DNA of 64,000 bases, taken from positions 682,001 to 746,000 of the forward strand of contig NZ_PJMW01000001.1 of NCBI RefSeq assembly GCF_002846365.1, in the 5' to 3' direction. This stretch comes from Nocardia fluminea. GTDB taxonomy: Bacteria > Actinomycetota > Actinomycetes > Mycobacteriales > Mycobacteriaceae. Below are positions 7,957 to 16,112 of the stretch, one piece after another (within the stretch, counting starts at the first letter, position 1; every line of letters starts with the position of its first letter). The notes under the pieces were generated by a model. The model was not told the origin of the DNA and did no database searches. It was given only the letters and a program-made list of their open reading frames with translations. Both the position numbers and the translations under genes were made by a program.

Positions 7957-9390
7957 ATGGCCGACACCATCGTCGAGCAGCTGGCGCGATTCACCTCCGA
8001 CGCCGATTTCGACACTCTGCCGCCCGAGGCGGTCGACGAATCCAAGCGGCTGTTGCTCGACGCGATGGGGTGCGCGCTCGGCGCCGTCGACGAGCCCAAA
8101 GGCAAGATCGGCATCGACTACGGCAAGCTCACCGGCGGCACCGACGGTGACGCCACGATCATCGGCACCGACGAACGGGTCTCGATCTTCGGCGCTTCCT
8201 TCGCCAACGGCGAGCTCATCAACGCCCTGGACTTCGACGCGGTGCTGCCGCCCGGCCACGTCTCGCCCTACGTACTTCCGACCACGATGGCTATGGCCGA
8301 GAGCCGGGGCCGATCCGGCCGCGAGGTGCTCGCCGCCGTCGCGCTCTCCCACGAGATGTCCTACCGGTTCTACAAGTCGATGGACTATCTGCGCGACGTC
8401 CAGAACGATTCGATGGATCTGTCCCCCGTGATCGGCTACAGCGTCACCGTTTTCGGTGGAACCGCGGCCGCGGGCAAGCTCGCTGGCCAGTCCACCGAGA
8501 CCCTGGCCAACGCACTCGGCATCGCCGCGGCCACCGCCCCGGTCAACGCGATGCGCCCGTGGATCAAGCACGCCCCGAGCTCCACCCTCAAGTATCTGCT
8601 CGCGGGCACCCTGACCCAGGCCACGCTCACCGCCGTGCACATGGCCGAACTCGGCCACACCGGTGACCTGCAGATCCTCGACGACGCCGAGGTCGGCTTC
8701 CGCAGGTACATCGGCACCCGGCGGTGGGAGCCGAACAACATCACCGACGCGCTCGGCACCGAATGGCGCTTCCTCGCCGAACAGTCCTACAAGCCCTACC
8801 CGCACTGTCGCATCCTGCACGCCCCGCTGCACGCGCTCACCGAGATCCTCGAGACCCACGACATCAAGCCCGACGAGATCGACGCCATCCGCTGTTGGGG
8901 CGAGGCCGCGGTGATGCACCCGCTGTGGCAGAGCCGAGTCATCGAGAAGACCCACGACGCGCAGTTCGACATCGCCCACGGCCTGTCGGTCGGCGCGCAC
9001 CGAGTGGTCCCCAGCAGAGCTTGGCACGCACCGGAACTCGTGTTCAGCGAGTCGGTGCTCGGCCTGATGGACAAGGTCACCTTCGAACCGCACCCCGACT
9101 ACTTCAAGGCACTGTCGGCGAACCCGTCCGCCCGACCCACCCGCATCGAAGTAGACGCCCGCGGCACCACCTTCTCCGCGGACCGCACCTACCCCAAGGG
9201 CAGCCCCTCCCCCGACCCGACCACCAGAATGACCACCGACGAGTTGGTCACCAAGTTCCGCATCAACGCCCAGGATGTGCTGCCGGAGAACAGGATCGAC
9301 CAGGTCGTCGACACCGTGCTCGGCGTGGACGAGATCGACGACTTCGGCGCGGTGATGCGTCTGCTCGCACCGAACAGCACGACCGCCTGA
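7957..9390 (+). CDS. MmgE/PrpD family protein (first copy)
   Basis: A 477-residue member of the MmgE/PrpD superfamily, which includes 2-methylcitrate dehydratase, cis-aconitate decarboxylase and iminodisuccinate epimerase. Family hallmarks are the early 'AVDESKRLLLDAMGCALGA' helix, 'NALDFDAVLPPGHVSPYVLP' (the D-x-H active-site region) and 'YKPYPHCRILHAPLHAL' in the second half. The ATG follows GAGAGGAC. The reaction cannot be fixed from sequence, but isomerisation, dehydration or decarboxylation of a carboxylic acid is expected. A strong terminator follows. A distant paralogue lies at 19075-20472. Confidence 0.88.
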   Translation: MADTIVEQLARFTSDADFDTLPPEAVDESKRLLLDAMGCALGAVDEPKGKIGIDYGKLTGGTDGDATIIGTDERVSIFGASFANGELINALDFDAVLPPGHVSPYVLPTTMAMAESRGRSGREVLAAVALSHEMSYRFYKSMDYLRDVQNDSMDLSPVIGYSVTVFGGTAAAGKLAGQSTETLANALGIAAATAPVNAMRPWIKHAPSSTLKYLLAGTLTQATLTAVHMAELGHTGDLQILDDAEVGFRRYIGTRRWEPNNITDALGTEWRFLAEQSYKPYPHCRILHAPLHALTEILETHDIKPDEIDAIRCWGEAAVMHPLWQSRVIEKTHDAQFDIAHGLSVGAHRVVPSRAWHAPELVFSESVLGLMDKVTFEPHPDYFKALSANPSARPTRIEVDARGTTFSADRTYPKGSPSPDPTTRMTTDELVTKFRINAQDVLPENRIDQVVDTVLGVDEIDDFGAVMRLLAPNSTTA

Positions 9391-9405
9391 TTTCCCCGCT
9401 CCCCG

Positions 9406-9442
9406 AAAAGCCCCGCTCGCCCCCTACGCGAGCGGGGCTTTT
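9406..9442. terminator. Bidirectional intrinsic terminator
   Basis: Perfect 15-base arms 'AAAAGCCCCGCTCGC' and 'GCGAGCGGGGCTTTT' with a seven-base loop, with A/T runs on both sides. It stands just after the MmgE/PrpD gene and faces the end of the AcoR-like regulator gene. Confidence 0.9.
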
Positions 9443-9514
9443 CGTCTCCCCCTGATGCGACCCCATGTTCGTCGGCCGACGCTGACGACAGTAGTGAGTG
9501 GGATCAGAGAGAGA

Positions 9515-9532
9515 TGTCCAATTTTCTGGACA
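9515..9532. promoter_or_regulatory. TGTCCA-N6-TGGACA inverted repeat, orphan copy
   Basis: TGTCCA-ATTTTC-TGGACA, the same spaced repeat found at 12636, 44819 and 47455. Here it lies between two convergent gene ends and is followed by 'GAATTATATTG', which looks like a -10 region, but no convincing gene follows on the plus strand. Confidence 0.55.
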
Positions 9533-9628
9533 CTACGAATTATATTGCGGCGCAGCGCAATACTCGTCATGGCGGCTCGGTGGTCCGCGAACTCCGGGCA
9601 GCAAGATCCATGCGTGGCATCTGTCCAC

Positions 9629-11230
9629 TCACCCGATACGCAGTGCCCGGATCCGGTTGTAGAGCGTCGAGCGGCTCACGCCGAGTGCGCGGGCGGCCTG
9701 GAGCTTGTTGCCGCCGGCTGCCTCGATCGCGGCCATGATGACTTCTCGCTCCGCCTCGCGGATCGGCGAGCCGGGTGGTTGGCCACCGCGGTGAGAAGCG
9801 GGCAGGTCGGCGGGGATGATGTCACCTGCCGAGCGCACGGCCGCGACTACTTCCACGACTCGGCGCAGCTCGGCGAGGTTGCCTCGCCACGGCTGCGACG
9901 CCAAGATCCGCATCGTCTCGGCGGTGAACCGGGTCCTGGTGTGCCCGGCTACATCGGTCAGGATCTGCTGGGCCAGGCCGGGGACCTCGTGCCTGCGCCT
10001 GCGCAGCGGGATCAGTTCCCTGCGGTCGTTGCACAGGGCCGGTACCACGGCGTGGATCTCGTCGAGGTGTTCGCCGGGAGTCGACGTCAGTACGACGTTG
10101 CGCGTCGTTTCCCGCAACCGCTGGGCGAGCAGCGCCGTCAGCTGCGGGGAGAGCAACTGGATGTTCTCGACGACGACGGCGGGTCCATTGCCCCACAACG
10201 CTTCTCCGAGCTGGGCCGCCCAGACACTTTCACCCGCGAGAACGACGTCGGTCGCGTCGAGTGTAGTGGCGCCGGGGCCAGCGACGGTGTGTGCTTCGGT
10301 GGTCCGCCCGCTGCCCGCCTCGCCGACGATCAGCAGCGGCCAACGCGGCGCCTGCGCGGACAGCGAATTGCCGCGCCGGACAACGGATTCCTGGGTGATG
10401 TCGACGAGCACACCATCGGCTCCGTCGATCGGCGTACAGACCAGGCGCACCTCACGTCCGGAGGTCAGCGCGAGCTCGTGGCTTTCCTGCGATCCGATCG
10501 GCACGGATTCGGCGCACGCGCGCACTGCGGCGTGATCGGCGGGTTCGAGCAGGTCGACGGCCGCGGGTGTGGCCAGAACCAGGCCCTCACCGATGACGAC
10601 GACGGCGCGCCCCCGGCGACCGACAGCCGCTTGAAAGGCACTCATCAGCCGGCTCTGGGCGCGCGGCGAATCACGCTGGAGCCGCTCTTCGATGTCACGG
10701 ACCATCCGCCGGGCCAACAGCGACGACAACCGGTAGTCCGCGCCGGTTTTCGAGCCGATACCGAGTACGCCTTCGAGTCGGCGCGTCACCGGATGGAAGA
10801 TCGGATGGCCGTAGCAGGTGAACCCCCGGAACACCGTCAGGTAGTGCTCGTCGGCACGGACGAGAAGGCTTCGCCTGGTTTCCAGCGGGGTGCCGAGGGC
10901 ATTGGTACCGATCCGGTCCTCACCGAGCTGGACGCCGGGCACCAGACCGAGGTCGCCGATCGCGTGGCGCATCGACCTCGCGGCGCCGTGGATGTCGACC
11001 AGCTGGCCGACGTGATCGGTGAGCACCAGAGCTACCTGAGTACCCTCGAGTTCGCCCGCCACCCGCCGCAGCACCGGATTGGCCGCGCGTGCGAGATTGC
11101 TCTCGGAGGTACGGGTCACGAGGTCGAACGGCGGCAGCGCGTCGCGACGCACGCCGTTCAGCCGCGATCGGGCCCACGACGACTCGATGTCCGGTCGAGT
11201 CGTATCTCCGTGAACCTGCAACACAGTCAT
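9629..11230 (-). CDS. AcoR-like GAF/Fis-HTH transcriptional regulator
   Basis: A 533-residue regulator with the architecture of acetoin-type activators: N-terminal GAF region ('DRIGTNALGTPLETRRSLLV', 'GHPIFHPVTRRLEGVLGIGS'), a degenerate AAA+ region with Walker A-like 'GEAGSGRT' (Arg where Lys is usual) and weak Walker B 'AVVVENIQLL', and a C-terminal Fis-type HTH ('NKLQAARALGVSRSTLYNRI'). The GAFTGA loop that contacts sigma-54 is absent, as expected in actinobacteria, so it must act with an ordinary sigma factor. ATG 11230 (MTVLQVHG) is chosen after an AAGGTGG stretch. Its target is not obvious; adjacent catabolic genes are candidates. Confidence 0.88.
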   Translation of the reverse strand: MTVLQVHGDTTRPDIESSWARSRLNGVRRDALPPFDLVTRTSESNLARAANPVLRRVAGELEGTQVALVLTDHVGQLVDIHGAARSMRHAIGDLGLVPGVQLGEDRIGTNALGTPLETRRSLLVRADEHYLTVFRGFTCYGHPIFHPVTRRLEGVLGIGSKTGADYRLSSLLARRMVRDIEERLQRDSPRAQSRLMSAFQAAVGRRGRAVVVIGEGLVLATPAAVDLLEPADHAAVRACAESVPIGSQESHELALTSGREVRLVCTPIDGADGVLVDITQESVVRRGNSLSAQAPRWPLLIVGEAGSGRTTEAHTVAGPGATTLDATDVVLAGESVWAAQLGEALWGNGPAVVVENIQLLSPQLTALLAQRLRETTRNVVLTSTPGEHLDEIHAVVPALCNDRRELIPLRRRRHEVPGLAQQILTDVAGHTRTRFTAETMRILASQPWRGNLAELRRVVEVVAAVRSAGDIIPADLPASHRGGQPPGSPIREAEREVIMAAIEAAGGNKLQAARALGVSRSTLYNRIRALRIG

Positions 11231-11303
11231 GGACACTGAACACCACCTTCTCCCGACCGCGTGGAGATGCGGTCGACGATCGGTCCTGTGACCGAGCACA
11301 CTT

Positions 11304-11322
11304 GTATTTTATACACAATATC
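11304..11322. promoter_or_regulatory. AT-rich divergent promoter element
   Basis: 'GTATTTTATACACAATATC' lies in the 193-base gap between the AcoR-like regulator and the XRE/MmyB regulator, which diverge here. Confidence 0.4.
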
Positions 11323-11423
11323 TGTTGATTTCCTGCAGCTTTGTCCGATACGGCTGTTTTTTTCGCCGACATAGGAAGGATTTGTCCCAGGCACGCGGGC
11401 ATCAGCAGGCATATCGTGGGGAA

Positions 11424-12302
11424 ATGACCGACAGAGCGCCCCACCTTCGCGAACTGGGCGGATTCCTCAAAGCCCGGCGCGGCGAGCTGACCCCGCAGGA
11501 TGTGGGCCTCACCGGGCACAGCGCCTCCCCGCGCCGGGTCACCGGCCTGCGCCGCGAAGAGGTCGCCGACTTGGTCGCGATCAGCCACGATTACTACACC
11601 CGGATCGAACAGGGCCGCCTCGCCCCGTCTGAGCCGGTACTCGACGCACTGGTCCGCGCCCTGCGTCTCGACGACGCTCAGCGAGACTACATCGAGAATC
11701 TCGCCCGCCGGTCCGAGCGCCGCCCGGCCAAGCGCGGCCAGAAGACCGTGCGTCCACAGCTGCAGCGCCTCTTGGACCAGCTCACCGAGACGCCCGCCCT
11801 GGTGTTCGGCCGCTACCTCGAGATCCTTGCCTGGAACCATCTGGCCGCGGCATTGATCGCGGACTTCGGGCAGATGTCGCCGCGACAGCGCAACTACGTG
11901 CGGATGGTCTTCACCGACCCGGCGATGCGCACCCTCTACGACGACTGGGAGGGCGTCGCCCGTACGTGCGTCGCCATCCTGCGCATGGACGCGGCGGCCA
12001 ATCCGACCGACCCGCAACTGACGGCGCTGGTCGGCGAGCTCTCCATCGCCGACGAACAATTCCGGCAATGGTGGGCAGCGCGCAATGTGGCCCGCCAGGA
12101 ATTCGGCTCCAAGACCCTGCACCACCCGGATGTCGGTGAGCTGACACTGAATTGGGACACCTTCAGCTATTCCGGCGACGCCGAACAGCAGTTGGTCCTG
12201 TGGTCGGCCGACGTGGGCACGACCTCACACGAGAAGCTACGCATCCTGATGTCCTGGTCGGCCCCGGTTCCCGATCGAGACCCGGCCGAGCACACAGGCT
12301 GA
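11424..12302 (+). CDS. XRE-family regulator with MmyB-like ligand-binding domain
   Basis: A 292-residue protein. The N-terminal HTH ('VTGLRREEVADLVAISHDYY', then 'TRIEQGRLAPSEPVLDAL') and the C-terminal MmyB-like domain ('ALVFGRYLEILAWNHLAAAL', 'HHPDVGELTLNWDTF') are typical of a large actinobacterial group of regulators that often control adjacent oxidoreductase genes. MmyB-like domains are thought to bind fatty-acid-like ligands. ATG 11424 follows GTGGGGA; the frame extends upstream without a better start. The next gene is a very small Cys-rich protein read the same way. Confidence 0.88.
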   Translation: MTDRAPHLRELGGFLKARRGELTPQDVGLTGHSASPRRVTGLRREEVADLVAISHDYYTRIEQGRLAPSEPVLDALVRALRLDDAQRDYIENLARRSERRPAKRGQKTVRPQLQRLLDQLTETPALVFGRYLEILAWNHLAAALIADFGQMSPRQRNYVRMVFTDPAMRTLYDDWEGVARTCVAILRMDAAANPTDPQLTALVGELSIADEQFRQWWAARNVARQEFGSKTLHHPDVGELTLNWDTFSYSGDAEQQLVLWSADVGTTSHEKLRILMSWSAPVPDRDPAEHTG

Positions 12303-12350
12303 GCCGGACCGCCGTCGACTCTTCCCCGGAGTGGCGGAGAGTCTTTGTAG

Positions 12351-12370
12351 GTATAAATATATTATGTTTA
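12351..12370. promoter_or_regulatory. AT-rich promoter element
   Basis: 'GTATAAATATATTATGTTTA' stands immediately before the small Cys-rich protein gene. It also contains an in-frame ATG at 12364 that could serve a leaderless start. Confidence 0.4.
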
Positions 12371-12426
12371 ATGTTCCCGATGCCTCGCCTTCCGAGAACC
12401 CGCCATCAGACACCCGGAGCGAAGTA

Positions 12427-12630
12427 GTGTCAGCGCCCATCAACACCACTGTCCGCGAACTCCTCGACTACTTCGGACAATGCGGCGCGTGCGGCTATCC
12501 GGCGTCGGCCTCGCTGCTGACCCAGCACTTCCCCGACGGCTCCACCCACCACGAGGTCGTCGCCACCTGCGGCCTACCCTGCGGCTGGCGCGCACCCGTC
12601 TCGATGCGCAGAATGACGGGCTCGCCTTAG
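12427..12630 (+). CDS. Small Cys-rich hypothetical protein
   Basis: A 67-residue protein with four cysteines in two groups ('GQCGACGYP' and 'ATCGLPCGW'), an arrangement that could bind one metal ion (inference). GTG 12427 has GGAG seven bases upstream; the same frame has an earlier ATG at 12364 inside the AT-rich promoter block, which would give 88 residues. It follows the XRE/MmyB regulator and might be part of its regulated unit. I do not recognise the family. Confidence 0.55.
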   Translation: MSAPINTTVRELLDYFGQCGACGYPASASLLTQHFPDGSTHHEVVATCGLPCGWRAPVSMRRMTGSP

Positions 12631-12635
12631 CCCGC

Positions 12636-12653
12636 TGTCCGAGTTCTTGGACA
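12636..12653. promoter_or_regulatory. TGTCCG-N6-TGGACA inverted repeat (operator candidate)
   Basis: TGTCCG-AGTTCT-TGGACA, flanked to give CTGTCC/GGACAG arms. It lies 124 bases before the start of the first secreted lactonase-like gene. The same element precedes the second lactonase-like gene and the PucR regulator. Confidence 0.6.
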
Positions 12654-12777
12654 GTCATCGGATCGAATCCTTCCTACATTCGAACGACCCGGGGGCCGAG
12701 TCCGCGCACTCCGGTGCCGCGCGCGGCGTCGCGTCGCGGTGAGCCGGGAGCAGCGCTCCGTGCCGGAAGGAACGTCG

Positions 12778-13914
12778 ATGACGACATGCACAACACCCGA
12801 GAAAGCGTTCGCCCAGCGAACCCGCAATACGGCGGTCGCGCTCGCGACGGTGCTGCTCAGCGCAGGCTGGATGGCCCCGGCAGCGGCCGCCCCGGTTGAC
12901 GACGCACAATTCCTTCTGGTCGGCGGCACGGTGAGTGGTGACGTGACAGTACTGCGGGTGGAGCCGAGCGGTGGGCTGACGAAGGTCGGCCAGACGCCGG
13001 TCGGCCTCGGCATCCTCTCGCTGGCACTCGCGCCCGACGGGCACGCTGTCTATGTCAGCCAGGCCGCCGAACAGCAGGTCACCGGCTACCGCATCGACAA
13101 TGCGGGTGCTCTGCGCCCGATTCCGGGCGCAGAGGTCGAGATCGACGGCGGTGCACCGGTGACCTCGACCCTTTCCGCCGACGGCACCCTGTTGTTCGTT
13201 GCCGTCGGCGGCGTGCCCGGACATATCAGGACCTATGCGGTCGATCCAACCGGCGCGCTGACGCATACCGCGTCGATCTCCGTACCCGGATTCAGCGCAA
13301 TCCCGATGATCCGGATCGACCCGGACGGCCGATTCCTGCGGTTCGTCAGCCCGTTCGACAGTCTCGTGTCCAGCTTCGCCATCGGCTTGAATGGTGAACT
13401 CACCTCGATCGGCGCTCCGGTTTCCGGTGGCATGCTCCCGGTGAATCCCGGCTACACACCGGACGGCCGCTTCGTCTATGTAAGCAACGAAATGGGCGGC
13501 AATATCTCCGGATACGCGATCGGGACGGACGGCCACCTCACTCCCACGCCCGGATCGCCCTATGCCAGCGGGCTCATGCCGCACGGCGCCGAGGTGACCG
13601 CCGACGGCAAGCGGGTGTATGTGCCGGTGGTCGCGGGCGGTGGCGTCGCCGGGTACTCCAACGCAGCGGACGGCGCACTGACCCCACTGGCCGGATCCCC
13701 CTATCCGGCACCGTCGGGCTCGGGCCCTGGCACGGTGGTGCTCAGCGATGACGAGCGGCACGTCTACGCGGCCGACGTGCTGACCACCGGCGTCACCACG
13801 CGCGTACACACCTTCGACGTCCAGCCCGACGGCACGCTGACCAGGTCAGCCCTGCCGTCGGTGGACACCGGCACCATCCTCGGCGACGGCCCGATCATGG
13901 TGCTGACGCCATAG
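12778..13914 (+). CDS. Secreted beta-propeller lactonase-like protein (first copy)
   Basis: A 378-residue precursor. The signal peptide ends around 'MAPAAAAPVDD'. The mature protein is a seven-bladed propeller of the YbhE/6-phosphogluconolactonase-like lactonase family, with blade turns such as 'LAPDGHAVYVSQ', 'YTPDGRFVYVSNE' and 'GSPYASGLMPHGAEVTADGK'. ATG 12778 follows GGAAGGAACGTCG. It is paralogous to the protein at 43536-44675 (shared 'TPDGRF', 'PGSP', 'DTG', 'DGP' positions), and both have the same inverted repeat upstream. Export plus family suggests action on an extracellular lactone or a binding role; no catalytic residues can be assigned with confidence. Confidence 0.85.
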   Translation: MTTCTTPEKAFAQRTRNTAVALATVLLSAGWMAPAAAAPVDDAQFLLVGGTVSGDVTVLRVEPSGGLTKVGQTPVGLGILSLALAPDGHAVYVSQAAEQQVTGYRIDNAGALRPIPGAEVEIDGGAPVTSTLSADGTLLFVAVGGVPGHIRTYAVDPTGALTHTASISVPGFSAIPMIRIDPDGRFLRFVSPFDSLVSSFAIGLNGELTSIGAPVSGGMLPVNPGYTPDGRFVYVSNEMGGNISGYAIGTDGHLTPTPGSPYASGLMPHGAEVTADGKRVYVPVVAGGGVAGYSNAADGALTPLAGSPYPAPSGSGPGTVVLSDDERHVYAADVLTTGVTTRVHTFDVQPDGTLTRSALPSVDTGTILGDGPIMVLTP

Positions 13915-13927
13915 GATCGCACTGTCA

Positions 13928-13943
13928 GATATATTATATTTCA
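13928..13943. promoter_or_regulatory. AT-rich promoter/operator element
   Basis: 'GATATATTATATTTCA' lies 39 bases before the leader peptide that precedes the CoA-transferase gene. Confidence 0.45.
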
Positions 13944-13981
13944 AACAGAGGAGCGGTCCGCCGCGAACGAAGGAGAGCGCG

Positions 13982-14029
13982 ATGCACAAGCCAGGTCCCC
14001 TCGATCATCTCGCGGTGGTGCACGCGTGA
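13982..14029 (+). CDS. 15-residue leader peptide or VOC-protein remnant
   Basis: An ATG preceded by GAAGGAGAGCG opens a 15-codon frame, MHKPGPLDHLAVVHA, whose TGA overlaps the GTG start of the CoA-transferase (GTGA). 'LDHLAVV' looks like the N-terminus of a VOC/methylmalonyl-CoA-epimerase-type protein. It could be the stub of a lost VOC gene or simply a coupling leader that brings ribosomes to the GTG, which has no good ribosome site of its own. Confidence 0.5.
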   Translation: MHKPGPLDHLAVVHA

Positions 14030-15240
14030 GCGGGCAGCCCCTGGCGGGCTTGCGGGTCGTCGAATTCGCCAGCTTCGTGGCGGGGCCCTCGGCCGGGATG
14101 ACCCTCGCTCAGCTCGGTGCGCAGGTCATCCGGATCGATCCGCTCGGCGGTGGGCCCGACTACCGCCGGTGGCCCGTGTCGAAGCACAACGGCGAGAGTC
14201 TGTACTGGAACTCGCTCAATCGCGGCAAGCGTTCGGTGGCGGTGGATGTGCGCAGCGAGGAGGGCCGCGAACTGGTGCTCGCGCTGGCTACGGCACCGGG
14301 CGCGGACGCGGGCATCGTCGTGGACAACGCGGTCGGACGCCCGTGGTTCTCCTACGAGGCGCTCGCGGCACGGCGCTCGGACGTGATCAAGGTGCATATC
14401 GGCGGCAGAGCCGGCGGCGGTCCGGCGGTCGACTACACGGTGAACACCGAGGTCGGCGTCACCGATCTCACCGGGCCCGCGGACTCCCGCACACCGGTGA
14501 ATCATGTTCTGCCCGCGTGGGATCTGGTCGCGGGCATGACCGCCACCACGGCACTGTTGTCGGCCCTGCACCGTAGGGAGCGCTCTGGCGAGGGTGCGCA
14601 TCTGCAGATCGCGCTGGCCGACGTCGCCCTGGCCGGCGTCGCGAATCTGGGGTGGCTCAGCGAGGTACGCGAACGCGGCGACCGCCCACGCCACGGCAAC
14701 TACATGTACGGCTCGTTCGGCGCCGATTTCGTCACCGCCGACGGTGGCCGCGTCATGGTCGTCGCCCTCACGCCGCGTCAGTGGCACGCGCTTTGTATCG
14801 CCACCGGGACGGCGAAGGTGATCGCCTCGCTCGAGGAAACACTGGAAGTGGACTTCGCCGACGAGGCGCATCGGTACGTGCACCGCGAGACCATCGCGGC
14901 GGTCATGCGTCCCTGGTTCACCGGCCTGAGTGTCGATGATGCGGGCGAGGCACTCACCGAGGCCGGCGTGCTGTGGAGTCGCTACCGGCAGATGAGCGAT
15001 GTCGTCGCCGATTTCGAGGCCGGTTCGGGCAGTGATGTGCTGACCGAACTCGACCAGCCCGGTATCGGACCGGTCATCTCGGCGCGCAGTCCGATCCGCG
15101 AGGACAGCGACTACGGCCCGGTCGACCCGGCCTCGGCGCTGGGCGCCGACACCGACGCGGTCTTCGCCGAAGTGCTCGGCCTCAGCGACAGCGAACTGCA
15201 CCGGTTGCGCTCCACCGGCGTGTTCGGCAGCACCGGATAG
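14026..15240 (+). CDS. Class III CoA-transferase resembling 2-methylfumaryl-CoA isomerase
   Basis: A 404-residue CaiB/BaiF-family protein. The segment 'LGAQVIRIDPLGGGPDYRRW' followed by 'SLYWNSLNRGKRSVAVD' closely follows the pattern I know from 2-methylfumaryl-CoA (mesaconyl-CoA C1:C4) isomerases rather than ordinary formyl-CoA transferases. The family's catalytic Asp is probably in 'LPAWDLVAGM'. Such enzymes move CoA between the two carboxylates of mesaconate. Start GTG is coupled to the 15-residue leader by a GTGA overlap. A Meh-like hydratase and CitE-like lyases elsewhere in the window would complete a route to acetyl-CoA and pyruvate (inference). Confidence 0.8.
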   Translation: MSGQPLAGLRVVEFASFVAGPSAGMTLAQLGAQVIRIDPLGGGPDYRRWPVSKHNGESLYWNSLNRGKRSVAVDVRSEEGRELVLALATAPGADAGIVVDNAVGRPWFSYEALAARRSDVIKVHIGGRAGGGPAVDYTVNTEVGVTDLTGPADSRTPVNHVLPAWDLVAGMTATTALLSALHRRERSGEGAHLQIALADVALAGVANLGWLSEVRERGDRPRHGNYMYGSFGADFVTADGGRVMVVALTPRQWHALCIATGTAKVIASLEETLEVDFADEAHRYVHRETIAAVMRPWFTGLSVDDAGEALTEAGVLWSRYRQMSDVVADFEAGSGSDVLTELDQPGIGPVISARSPIREDSDYGPVDPASALGADTDAVFAEVLGLSDSELHRLRSTGVFGSTG

Positions 15241-15266
15241 TCGGCGGGGCCGCCCGTCGGATACGA

Positions 15267-15324
15267 CAGTGGCCGGGTTGGCGCGCAGTACTTCGTTGTA
15301 CCAGCGCGACCGACCCGGCCACTG
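15267..15324. terminator. Stem-loop between convergent genes
   Basis: Twelve-base arms 'CAGTGGCCGGGT' and 'ACCCGGCCACTG' around a 34-base interior that also pairs partly (GGCGCG/CGCG). There is no U-tract; it probably ends transcription from either side. Confidence 0.6.
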
Positions 15325-15338
15325 CCGTTCGATACCGT

Positions 15339-15370
15339 CCGGGTTCGCACCGAACTCGACGCGAACCCGG
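15339..15370. terminator. Second stem-loop between convergent genes
   Basis: Ten-base arms 'CCGGGTTCGC' and 'GCGAACCCGG' with a 12-base loop, just before the stop of the nitroreductase gene on the minus strand. Confidence 0.55.
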
Positions 15371-15375
15371 CCGGA

Positions 15376-16110
15376 CTACTCGCTACGCCAGGTCACGACC
15401 TCCGTCAGCGGCGCCCGCGCGGTGCGGTAGCTATTGGCGGGGTGGTCGACGGCGGCGTAGCCGAAAGAGATGCCCGCCAGTACCTTTCGATCCTCGGGAA
15501 TCTCGAAGTAGTCCCGGATGAAGGCCGAGCGGCCTGCCAGCGCGGCTTGCGGAATCGTGGCGATTCCCAAGCTCGTCGCGGCGAGCAGGAACGTGCCGAT
15601 GTAGAGACCACTGTCCACGGCGCCGTACACACCCTGCTCGGCGCCGGTGGTGACGATAGCGACGTGCGGTGCGCCGAACAGCCGGAAGTTCTCGAATGCC
15701 TGCCGCGCCGACGCCGCGCGATCACCGCGTTCGACGCCCACCGCCTCGTACAGTTGCCAACCGGTAGTGCTGCGGCGCTCGCGATACACGCCCCGATACT
15801 CCGCGGGCGGGGCGAAGTCGAATTCCTCTCCGAGCTCACCGCCCTTCCCCGCGGCGTACTCGGCCAGCGCGGCTCGGAACCGCTCGGTGCCCTCCCCCGT
15901 CGTAACGATCACCTGCCACGGCTGGGTATTGCACCAGGACGCGGACCGCTGCGACAGGCTGAGCAGCCGCTCGATCGTCGGCCGGGGCACTTCACGCGAT
16001 TCGAACGCCCGGCAACTCCACCTGCTCGTCAACAGCTCGGCCACCACGGCCGATCTGTCTTCCGCCGGAACAGGTTGCGCCACAGTGCTTGTCGTGGTTG
16101 CACGCGTCAC
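15376..16110 (-). CDS. Nitroreductase-family flavoprotein
   Basis: A 244-residue protein with the FMN-binding nitroreductase pattern: 'RWSCRAFESREVP' near the N-terminus, 'SQRSASWCNTQPWQVIV', 'GLYIGTFLLAATSLGIATIP' and 'ISFGYAAVDHPANSYRT' at the end. It reduces a flavin-accessible substrate with NAD(P)H; enoate, quinone and nitro groups are all used in the family. It starts at a GTG two bases after the upstream CoA-transferase stop, so the two are co-translated. A role in reducing an unsaturated pathway intermediate is possible but not proven. Confidence 0.9.
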   Translation of the reverse strand: MTRATTTSTVAQPVPAEDRSAVVAELLTSRWSCRAFESREVPRPTIERLLSLSQRSASWCNTQPWQVIVTTGEGTERFRAALAEYAAGKGGELGEEFDFAPPAEYRGVYRERRSTTGWQLYEAVGVERGDRAASARQAFENFRLFGAPHVAIVTTGAEQGVYGAVDSGLYIGTFLLAATSLGIATIPQAALAGRSAFIRDYFEIPEDRKVLAGISFGYAAVDHPANSYRTARAPLTEVVTWRSE

Positions 16111-16112
16111 GG

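Noticed and set aside
9629..11230. True sigma-54 activator
   Set aside because: No GAFTGA motif and altered Walker A; actinobacteria lack sigma-54.
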